The notes under the pieces are model-generated. The model made no database searches and was not told where the DNA came from. It saw only the letters and a list, made by a program, of their open reading frames with translations. This document shows, piece after piece, positions 34,020 to 43,400 of a stretch of 64,000 bases of DNA (positions are counted from its first letter, which is position 1; every line of letters begins with the position of its first letter). Source of the DNA: Bilabrum cf. latius (Eukaryota > Bigyra: Bicosoecida > Bigyra > Bicosoecida). Position numbers and translations under genes: made by a program. Where the stretch lies: NCBI GenBank assembly GCA_965178125.1, contig OZ237760.1, forward strand, positions 372,001 to 436,000, read 5' to 3'.

Positions 34020-35352
34020 ATGGCTAGTGTTGCCGGGTCTAGTTCAGCGTCAGAAGGGTATGAAGTTGACCGCGAAAGCTGGAAGAGCTCGGACGGGATA
34101 TGGAAACCAGAGAAGTTTGGCCTGAAGGAAGGGTTCATCCTTACCGACTTTAGCGATGTGAGAGATTTCTACCATGCTAGATCAATTCTATCTGATGCTG
34201 TATGGCATTCGTTTTCTTGGTTCCAGGTAGCTTGCTTGACATGATTCGCAGCTGAAAGGATGAGGCTGCAAAGTCCCCCAAGAAAAGCTGCTATCTTACC
34301 TTGACCATATCGGGATGGGTGAAAAACCAAATGAGACACCGGGGATGGATTCGTCGGTCGTGAGATTGCCTGCGATTCCCGGATGTCCGAAACAGCTGTA
34401 CCTGCTGTCTACCACTGATTTCTTTTATCCGCTCGTGGACGATCCGTACATCCAGGGAAGGATTGCTTGCGCCAATGTGCTTTCAGACTTGTACGCGATG
34501 GGCTGCAGCGAAGTCGCCACTGTCCTCATGATGCTAGGCGTCGCTATTCCGATGTCCGCCAAGGAGCGAGACGTCGTTACGACGCTACTCATCAAGGGGT
34601 TTTCGGATGCTGCAGAAGAAGCCGGCACCAGCGTCACTGGGGGACAGACCGTTTTGAATCCCTGGGTCATTGTTGGTGGCGTAGCAAAGGCTGTGTGCTC
34701 AGAGGAGCAGTTCGTCAGGCCGGATGCTGCCGTCCCGGGAGACGTGCTCGTCCTCACGAAACCGCTCGGCACGCAGGTGGCTGTGAACCTCCTGCAGTGG
34801 GCCAGAGGGGACAAGTGGAGTAGGGTGGAAGGCACCATCACTCGGGAGCAGCTTGCTGGCGCCATGTGCACGGCCACAGAATCCATGGCACGGCTGAATC
34901 GGCACGCAGCCGAGGCCATGACCGAGCACGGAGCTCACGCCGCCACTGACGTCACCGGGTTCGGGTTGCTGGGCCACGCGACCAACCTTGCGAAATCGCA
35001 GAAAGCCCCCGTGCACCTCCGAATCCACACGCTGCCCATCATCCGACACATGGCCGAAGCCGACGCCGCCTACAAGCAAGCGACTGCTTCGGGTTCTTCT
35101 CCCGGTCGCAACTTCAGGCTGGTGGAGGGTTACAGCGCCGAGACATCCGGTGGTCTGCTCGTGTGCATGCCCAAAGACAGGGCAGATGCTTTCGTGAAGG
35201 CAGTCAGCGAGGCAGACGGGCAGCCCGCCTGGATCGTCGGGGAAGTACTTGGGGCAGCAGGTGCTGGTGCAGGCGCTGCTGGGGCTGGCGAGTCAGAGGT
35301 TCTCTCCGTGGGTGCATCCATCGCGGACGGAGTGAAAGTGGTGGACGTGTAA
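34020..35352 (+). CDS. SEPHS2: Selenophosphate synthetase, selenocysteine-containing (SelD/SPS2)
   Basis: Exons 34020-34157 and 34252-35352 (intron GTGAGA/TCGCAG, 94 bp) give 412 residues ending at TAA. The enzyme makes selenophosphate from selenide and ATP for Sec-tRNA synthesis. Splicing joins LKEGFILTDFSD to LKG-TGA-GCKVP: the TGA at 34261-34263 sits at the Sec/Cys catalytic position of SPS2 and is followed by the catalytic Lys in the UGCK motif, so it is read as selenocysteine. Other family blocks are YLLSTTDFFYPLVDDPYIQG, ACANVLSDLYAMG, VTGGQTVLNPWVIVGGVAK, KPLGTQVAVNLLQW and HAATDVTGFGLLGHA. Length matches eukaryotic SPS2. It has no in-frame TAG. A SECIS element is required in the 3' UTR but I could not find a convincing one by eye. 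Confidence 0.93.
34261..34263 (+). other. UGA selenocysteine codon
   Basis: In-frame TGA between LKG and GCKVP of selenophosphate synthetase. The reading frame stays open for a further 363 codons of conserved SelD sequence, and eukaryotic SPS2 proteins carry Sec at this position. Confidence 0.9.
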
Positions 35353-36071
35353 TCCGGGTGTTCTTTTCCTAGACGTGCAGTGGTGACGTGTGTTCGTGAG
35401 CGATCGCGACGGTACCTGTTAAGGTGGTGCTGCTTTAGGCGAATTGGTGTGTCGTAGTAATGGGTGCTGGGAGGCAGCTGGGTGATGAAACTGGACAAAG
35501 TGCGTGGGAGTGGGAACGGAGTTAAAATGCGGTTCTTTGCGTAGCAGCTTCTAGTCCGCTTGGGGGGCTCCTGTTTCCCCCGCGCACTTGCTCCAGTTTG
35601 GTATGTGCCCGGCTGCCGTTGGCATGTTGGTGGTATGCTCGGCGGGTGAGAGCACCGGAGTCAGCGCTTCGCGTGCACGATCGCCCGCCGTGTCCCCCTT
35701 CTTGCTTGGATTCCGGGGCGATTTTTTCTGTGAGTGACGCTTCCTCTCCCGCGCGACCGCCGCTGGCCCAACCGCTCGGTTCGTTCTATTCTGAACGGCT
35801 GCATGAATGCGGAGCTAGCGGTGCGATGGATCTGGTGGGTTTGGCTGGTGCTCCTGTTCCTCGTTTCAAACGAGGCCCTGAGTGGCAGTCAACCCGCCAT
35901 GAGGCAAGTAGTCACTGCCCCGGGCAGCACCCGTGTTGCTTAACCGCCTTACATGCCTATTGTGCGCTAGCCACCCCATGAAGTCGTGGGATGCTGTAAA
36001 GTTTCAATTTGAGAGGTTTAGCCGAACATCTATGCAGCACCAGCTGTACAGGCAAGTCAAGCAAACACGCA
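35353..36071. other. SelD 3' region and downstream gap
   Basis: These 719 bp between the SelD stop and the PET100-like stop should contain the SelD 3' UTR with its SECIS hairpin. I checked RTGA cores by eye and none had the right helix length, apical AA and matching GA. A small plus-strand frame at 35803-35943 (46 residues, signal-anchor-like WIWWVWLVLLFLV) is the only protein-like piece; I would not call it a gene without expression evidence. Confidence 0.4.
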
Positions 36072-36660
36072 TCACTAGCGTCTGCTGCCAGCTTCCTCGC
36101 CCTCGTTTTGCTCCTCTTGCTATCTTCTCTCGACTTCCTCGCGCCACGCCTTATCGTCTTTATACTGCTATACAACCATTCGGAGCTCTTTCTCGTTTTG
36201 TTCCATGCCCTGCTTCGCCAGATAATCCATTCTTTCCTGCACAGTCATTTCCTTGATCTTCGAGAGATCCTACTTTCGGCGCTACCGATGTGCAGCTCGT
36301 TCTGCCTCGTAGAATGGGTCTTGAACTTTGTCTGGCGTGAGAACGATGTACCTAAACTGCGTCTTTTCGTGTACGGAGAGTGATTGGGCAGTGATGTCCG
36401 CAACAAGCAACATAATGTGTAGATGTCGCACGCAAGAACGGAACACTGATCCCACCTTTGTAAATAGGGTTTCATAGACGGTTGGATAACTAAAAATAAC
36501 GAGGGACAGCACCGGGACTGCGTAGTAGAATCTGTTTCATGACGATGACGTGGACCTCTTGCAGCCATCGAAGGCAAAACCGTCATAGAACCGGCCGAAA
36601 CTAGCAGTTCTTACCAACCAAATAGACACCGAACTTCCATGCTTCTAGCTTGAAGTTCAT
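36072..36660 (-). CDS. PET100: PET100-like cytochrome c oxidase assembly protein
   Basis: Three exons (36660-36615, 36517-36456, 36356-36072; introns of 97 and 99 bp ending ACGCAG) give 130 residues ending at TGA. The spliced N-terminus MNFKLEAWKFGVYLVVPVLS followed by a short hydrophobic stretch and a Tyr-Pro turn matches PET100, a small inner-membrane protein that helps assemble complex IV. The last 90 residues are charged and helical (EAERAAHR, KEMTVQERMDYLAKQGMEQN, WREEVERR), longer than the human 73-residue protein. TAGs in the last exon (after AAHR, RRK, MVV, ERR and at the penultimate codon) all fall in polar helical context suited to Gln. The family call rests on the first 40 residues, so it is moderate. 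Confidence 0.65.
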
Positions 36661-36849
36661 GGCGCAGAGAATGTCATTCAGTTGCAGCTGGTCGTTAATG
36701 CAGATGAAGCTGCAGAACAGCACGCTACCGTTACACACCGTGCCGGCCTGGCCGGTGGCCCGGCAGCTGGACTGGCAGAGATGGCACCCTGGCGCGGGTT
36801 ACAGCAAATCATATCACAGTGCGAGGTGCCCCGGCCTGGCCAGTGCACC

Positions 36850-39031
36850 TCAGCCGCTCGTCATTGTGGAAGCCATGAGCTCGGCCCTCCTCTGAAGCAC
36901 CTGCTCGTTGCTCACCCAAATACCCTCCATCTTGAAGGCCTCCGCGTGCTTGATAGTCACTGGATCCTGGCCCGTGGAAGACACCGCAAAACCCCAATCC
37001 TTGGAGATCCCCTGCAGAGTCTTCGTGGTTGCGACCCGCCCACCCTGCCAGAACACCTCGACGAACGTGTTGTCGATGTATACCTGAATCTGCACCGTAC
37101 TTTCCCCCTGCTTCAGCCGAAGGTTCGAGGAGCCCGACGTCGGCGCCGGTTGGGGCACACGCACACCCGACGTGCACTTGTCGTTCGAGGGGTTGTACCC
37201 CCAACCGGACTGCTGCTTCTGGCAGCATGACCCAACCAGAGGCGGCCGCGTCACGTATGTGTATGCGAAACAGTCCGGGTTGCTGAAGCACACCTGCTCG
37301 CAGATCTTGGGGTCACTGTAGTTGACGTTGGTCACATTCTGCGCCGGGAGAGGCAGACAACCGAGACTAGTAGGGGGCACGGATGGGGCAACAAGGCAAA
37401 TGCTGGAGGGGCACCCAAAAGCAGAAATGGACAAGAGAGCTGCACCAACACCAACGCCAAAAACAAAAATGAATAAATAAAAGACTCACGAAGTCAGCGC
37501 CGGGTAGGTCGGTGTGCGGCATGTACTGCGACAGCTCGGCACGCTCTCCCACGGTGACGGTGACGTTCTGCTCTCCAGGCGTGTAGACAAATGAGACCTC
37601 GGTCGAGACGTTACCAGCCCCAAGCGCAGTCCCAGCTCCATTGATCTCACTGGACCGCCCCGCAGCCACGTGCAGAGTGACGGTCGCGGCATGGGGAGGC
37701 AGCTGGACCTCGAGATTCACCACGCTCTGGTTGCCGGCCTGGTCGGGCCCGCCGTCAGACAGCCACAGAGAGCCGCCAGCGGGGACGGTCCCCTCGTCTA
37801 GAGAGAAAATAGAGTCGCCCTGCAGCTGCTGCAGCTCTTCCGCCGGGGCGAACACCAGCTGCTTGATCTCCTCGTCCCACGTGACCACCCGGGGCAGGGA
37901 CTGCGTGCTGGCAGGCGGGACCTTTGCCCAGCCCCAGTTGATGCGCCTTTCTTTCCTCGGGTCGTAGAAATCCTTGCTCGCGTAGTAGTCGCCTGCATCG
38001 ATACGCACGGGCGGCAACACCCCCGTCCAATTACCCGAGGAGCCTGGCTCGCCCTCCCTGTAGATGCCCACCTGCATCCAGTCCTTGCCCCCGTAGCTCG
38101 CCTTGTGCACGTGAGTGGCTCCTGTGGACGGCGAGGGGCCCCCGGGGAGCGGGAAGAAGGAGGGGCATTCGCCTTTTGCGAAGCCTGCGTTGCCGCTGGC
38201 CACCCGCCAGTGGATGAAATCAGACGAGGTGTACACGGTCGTGTCGTAGCCAGTCATGCGCCACTCCCCTGTGCTCGTCTGCCAGGCAGTCGTGGGATCC
38301 CGCTGGGTGTTATTCACGATCGGGTTGTAGGATGGCTTCGTCCAGTTCACCAGGAGAGGATCGCTCAGGTCTGCGGGAAGCGCCACCGCAAAGTCCGTGC
38401 CGGTCTGGCAGTTGGTCCAAGATGACTTGCTACACAGGCCTGGGTACACGATGACGGGCTTGCCATCTACGATCGTGGCACTTCCGGTGAAAATCGCTTC
38501 AATGTCGTACGGCCGATCACTGCGATGCAAACAAAAAGATTACTGCACCACTGGCGGGTACCCACCACGAACGCTGGGGGAAAAAGTAGCTGCAACTGCA
38601 ACGTACACTCTCACTTCCAGATTGCCACCGGAAGGTGGCTCCAGTGCACCAAGTCAGCCGAAACAGCATGACCCCAATCAGGGCCATGACCAGGTGGGAT
38701 TGCAAGATGATCTTGATACATGAGATCTGCGACGACGGGTCTGGAATCAAGATTCGTTCGTTCGTTCGTCTGAAATTGGATCTGCAACTTATCTATGGAA
38801 TTATGCAACGCACGAACCGCTGGCAGAAATGCGCTCACGGTACATTCCGTTAAAGTAAAAGGGGCCATTTGGATCATTCTCCGCGCAGCTCTTATCGCGA
38901 ACGTGATATTGTGGTGCCGTCGAGTCAAACTCTGGTCCACATTGGTCGTTGCCTGGCCCGCATGGACCCTTGGTGCATTGTGTCGTTGCAAAGACATGTG
39001 TAAGACTTAGTATGCTAATAACCACCAACAT
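36850..39031 (-). CDS. Secreted GH32 beta-fructofuranosidase (invertase-like) with Cys-rich insert
   Basis: Four exons (39031-38839, 38726-38615, 38519-37490, 37338-36850) give 607 residues ending at TGA. A signal peptide (MLVVISILSLTHVFA) is present. All three GH32 catalytic elements are visible: ENDPNGP (nucleophile Asp), QRDPTTAW (stabiliser) and KGECPSFF (acid/base Glu), with NGMYHLMYQ and WGHAVSADLVHWSHLPVAI between them. It should hydrolyse sucrose or fructans outside the cell. The C-terminal beta-sandwich (YIDNTFVEVFWQGG) is split by about 65 residues with eight or so Cys (YSDPKICEQVCFSNPDCFAY) resembling a PAN/apple module; its start coincides with a phase-0 intron. The exon junctions restore family motifs exactly. 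No TAG occurs. Confidence 0.9.
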
Positions 39032-39163
39032 TGGGCGCTATTGTTCAACTTTGCGCTGCTTTATGAAATCCGTAATTTGATGCATCTTCTTCATATATTG
39101 CTACACCTTCGGCTTGGCGTGGGTGAACCGGCATCCAGCGCAAGGAAAGGCGCAAAGTTGAGG

Positions 39164-39515
39164 TCAGTGGTTGTTCGCGGCTCTATCCAGGTTGCCTCGA
39201 TCTGTTGCTGCTGCCAGTTTGAAGGGTCGGAAAGAGCCATTCCAGAATCCCAGAATGCCCGACGAGACTACCAACCCGAGAGTGGCACCGTGGCGGCACA
39301 AGCAGGTCAGATCTGGACAACATGATACTATGGCAATTCGCCTCGGCATAAGTCTTACGTATGTGCCGCTTGGCCAAATAGTGCTGTTGTAGGGTCAAGT
39401 CATCATTCATTTGTGGGGTTTGCGACCGTCCGTCGTGCAGGCGAGGCGTGCCAGTGGTTGCGACCGCAACTTGTGAATTCGGGGTTTCGACCGCATCCTT
39501 GTGCTTAATAGGCAT
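39164..39515 (-). CDS. Hypothetical small membrane protein, structure uncertain
   Basis: A minus-strand frame begins at ATG 39515 (or ATG 39410). Reading straight through, it stays open to a TGA at 39043 if TAG is Gln. Removing a candidate 46-bp intron (GTAAGA to CCAG, about 39358-39313) instead joins LAKRHI to a frame with a hydrophobic helix (GATLGLVVSSGILGFWNGSF) and a TGA at 39164. The second option is more protein-like but the intron would be the shortest here. The 39515 ATG overlaps the ATG of the plus-strand neighbour, so the internal start is more credible. Family unknown. Confidence 0.35.
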
Positions 39516-40273
39516 GGCTAGAGAGCGAATCGGTGCGATCTCGGTATTTTTATTGAGCTTATGCTCGCATGTCCGTGTGGTACTGAGCTAGGTCACGTGT
39601 ACGAATGGAATTTTCGATGCAAACGAGGTAAGCGATAACAACCGTTACGCGCTTCACAAGGCCAGCGCAAGTACAATTGTGGCGACTAGACACCCTCGAC
39701 GGATCTTATTTATTACAGACTGGAATCGACTGCGGCGGAGTGTGCCCTGTTGCGTGCCCTTCGCCGAGTCCTGACCCGAGAAGTGTTGCCACGCCAAGTG
39801 CAACACCTGCCGCGTTCTCTCGAAGCACTGTTTGGGATGATTCAGCTATTGTGTGGGGCATTGTGGCGGGATCTGTAGTATTTGCGCTGATGGTTGCCGC
39901 TTGTCTAGTTTTTGCTGCGAAGCCAGTGCAGGAGCATTCGCTAACGCTCCGTGGTGGCAACCACAGCAGGAATCGCAGCCGAAAAAGGCACAGCACCCAC
40001 AAACATACAATTAGTAGTGGCAGTACGAGAGTACATCCAGAGGGGATCCATAACAATGGACCGTTGGATCAGTAGGCAAAAACAGGAGGTGAGGTATCTG
40101 CCGCCGAAACAACTTCTGGAGCCGCGGCAGGCGCACCCACGGCCGGACTGCATCGATCACGCTCCAAGGACGCCAAACACATGAACGGCCCAGTAGCTGC
40201 CTAGGGAGCCTCAGCTGCACAAGGCTCCCGCCATGAAGAGTTTGACATCACGGGCGGCACGGAATTGTTCTGA
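39514..40273 (+). CDS. Type I single-pass membrane protein with CxNG-DCGG ectodomain
   Basis: Exons 39514-39627 and 39719-40273 (intron GTAAGC/TTACAG, 91 bp) give 222 residues ending at TGA. The N-terminus is a signal peptide (MARERIGAISVFLLSLC and so on). The short ectodomain reads TCTNGIFDANETGIDCGGVC across the junction, the C.NG..D..ETGIDCGG.C motif seen repeatedly in secreted and surface proteins of microbes. One TM helix (VWGIVAGSVVFALMVAACLV) and a basic-to-polar cytosolic tail of about 120 residues follow. TAGs in frame at 39592, 40073 and 40199 are read as Gln. Function unknown; a small surface receptor or adhesin-like protein is possible. Confidence 0.65.
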
Positions 40274-40468
40274 TGTGAGCCGCGGCCTGGGTGCGCAGTC
40301 TTCGACCGCTAGCCAGCATGTGCTAATAGCGGCGGGCGTTTCGTCTATTTGAACTTATTATTGTTGCATGTATCACGGATAAGGAAGCTGTGTTCCAGTA
40401 CATCTGCGGTCTGAGCAGCAGAGGCGATCCACACCACACCAGCCGGTTTGCTCTGTACCGGTACCTCG

Positions 40469-43400
40469 TCACACGGACGTCGAAGCCCCAGAGGAATTGC
40501 GGCTCAGGTCCGACAGCCGCACCTGCCTCGAATCCACGGGCGGGAGAGCCCTCTTCTCCCCGTCGGAAGACAGCTCGGCCGCGTGCAGCAACTCTCCCAG
40601 GGGAGCCACCACGCTCCCGCGCCTGCCCACCCGCTTGCCCACCGAGTTCATGGAAGAGCCCGCCAGCAGCACAGAACCACGCCGCTTGGAACCGCGGGAT
40701 ACAGCAAGAGTGGAACGCATTCCGGACCCGGGGCTGCCCACGCTTCCGCTGCTGCCTCCCTCTATCGCACCCTCAACCTCGCCCTCGCCCTCGGGTGCCC
40801 CGTCCTCCACCAGCACGCTGTGCGCATCCTCCCCGTCCACACCCACCCTCGCCCAGCTGTGCCCGCTGTTAGAATCCGCCTGTACCTGTGACAGCGCTCC
40901 CCTGACCCCAAGCGCCCACGGCCTCTCTCCCACCCGGGCAGCCACAAGCACAGCCACAGCATCGTGCAGCAGCACCAGAGCCAGTGGGCCGGAGCTCTCC
41001 CTATCATACAGGACCTGCCTCCGAGCAATAGCCACGAGATCAGCGCCTCTATCCGCGATGGAAGATCGCCGCCTCCGGGCCCGCTTGCCCCTCGCCTAGA
41101 CTCCGCGGGACCGCGATCGCCAGTCGTCGACGGTGCTCGACACACCACTACCGCCACCAGCACTGGCTTCTCGGCTGTCATCACCCCCAGCACCTGTCTG
41201 CGGATCCGAGCCCTGGATGCTGCCACTAGCGCCTTGCCCCAGCACTGCCACATCATCTGGCTGCACCGCCTCGAAGAAACCGCTGTGCTGCTCCCCTTGC
41301 AGCACCAGGCCGCAGCCCGGCGCCCAGTAGACCGACCCACTTGCCCCTGCTCTATCTGGAAGAGCCGAGTCGTCAATACCAGTCGCTGAATCGATCCCTG
41401 GCCGCTTTGGGTCATTACTTGATGAGGTCGAAGCCGTGTAGTCTCTTCGTGAGGTGACGGCATTGCGTCCTCGTCTGCTCCTCATCGGTGACAGTACCAC
41501 GCTGCCACCACCCGACCCAGCCCTGTGGATCGGCACGTCGTCGTCGCCTGACTCGTCCCCGTCCGTTCCCGCAGCCGATGAGAGGAGCGAGGCAGACGCG
41601 TTGGCGGTCGATCCTCCCGCCGATGCGCTGTCAAGCTGTCTCCTGATCCGCACCTCGCCTCTGGTCTTGGCATCGATGCAGCACCGAGAGAAATGCACCA
41701 GCCAGCGGCGCCAGGTGGACCCAGAGCTCGCGGGCGGCCGCAGCCAGGGAACAGGGGGCGCGTCCCCGATGCTAAGACTGCCAAGGTGGACAAAAGCGAC
41801 ACCCCCCTTGATCTCCACGGGCGGAGGACAGAGTTCCGCGTGACCCTCACCCTGGTGCTCTCTTGGCAGCTTCCGTGAGCCAGCAAGCTGCAGCCCCTGT
41901 GCTTCCCTGTACTGGTTCTGCTGCTCCATCGCCTGCCACCGCTGCGCCCACATGGCGCGCATCTGTGCTACGGCGGGATGTCCTCTGGCCTCCTCTAGAG
42001 CAAGGTCCTCGATACGGGTGGCTCTCCACCTCTCCCTACTAGAATGGGACAGAGCCGCCTGCCACAGCTGCTCCAGCTGCTGTGCGGACACTGAGCTGTC
42101 GACGGCAGAGGCAAATCGCATGAAGGCTTGCTTGGAGAGGGCGGGGTGTGCGTTACCATCCAGGGCGGACGCAGATTCGTCTGCCCTGGGGCCTTCCAGC
42201 CTCAGTCGCACGCTGGCGCGATCCCAGCGCCCCGCCGGAATCGCCCCCGGACCTGCGGGCAGCCGGTAGTCGGCGAGCACTCCCGCGGCGTGCAGCATGC
42301 CTTCTCTCCTCCTGGCGTGCCTCTGGCCGAAAGCATCCGCAGACATGCCGAGCAGGTCGTCCAGCCGCACTTCGTACTGGCCGTCGACGCGATCCGACAC
42401 GAACTCAAACTGGGGCTCGTCGCCTAAGGATTCCTGCCTCCGCCGGGCAACGCGGGAGCCTGCGCCAAAGGGGACGTGCGTACGGCCACCGGCACCACCG
42501 TCGCCGCTTCCGCTGATCGGCAGTGCCCCGATCAGCGCCGCCCGTCGCTTTTCGTCCTATTTCAGCGCGTACTCGAGCCCCATGGGGTCCATGAGCAGCT
42601 CGTCAGGCCTCGTTGAGGGCCGGCATGCCAGCCCGCGCATGGCCTGAGCGAATCGACCGCACTCGGCGGTGGACGCACCCGTCTTGTTGCGGAGGAGCGT
42701 GCTGGTTGCGTCGATGCCCGCCTGCCGACTGATCCACACGCAGGCCCCCGGAGCGGCATACACAACGGCTAGTGAAGCCTCAGCGAACCTTCGGTCCAGA
42801 GCCAGGGCGAGGAGACACACATCGAGGGCAAACGCCACGGCACGGTCTGACTGGGCGGTCTGCAGCCCGAGCTGGCTTACCATCTATCTAGCGTTCCTGG
42901 CTATCGTCTCGGTTGGGTGAAGCTCGCGCTTGCGTTGCTTCTGTCGCTGGCGCCAGGCGGCTGTCCCAGGCACCTCCGCGGTACCGCGATTGCTCGTCTC
43001 GCTGCCTTGCGCATCGCTCGGGCCTGGATCGGCTGTGATTTCAGGTCTCCTGCTGCTCACCACGTGTCCACTGGCACTCTCAACCATGGGTGCTGCGCCC
43101 GCATCTGCACCTGCCGCAATGTGAGGTGGGAACTCTTGGCCGGGCAACAGCGCGTCGCTGGAAATGAGCCGCATCCTGTCGTAGCGGGCGATAAGCGCGG
43201 TGATTTGATTGGCATGAAGGCTCCCTGTGGGCAGGTCCATCCCCGTCGTGCTTGAGGTAGAGGAAACCCCGGTGCTTGCCGCAGGCGGCTGCACCGCCCC
43301 CACTACTTCTGGCTGCGTGAGCTCGAGCCACTTGGGCGCGGCGCGCAGCACGCTGGCGGCATCCTCCGCCGCATTGTCCACCCCTGACAGGCACCTGTCC

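Noticed and set aside
35478-35600. ATGAAACTGG paired with CCAGTTT as a SECIS stem
   Set aside because: The complementary pieces are about 100 bases apart, far longer than a SECIS helix-loop, and the GA partner of the quartet is absent.
35803-35943. A 46-residue frame with a signal-anchor-like helix
   Set aside because: Too short and unsupported by splicing or homology; kept only as a remark in the SelD downstream region.
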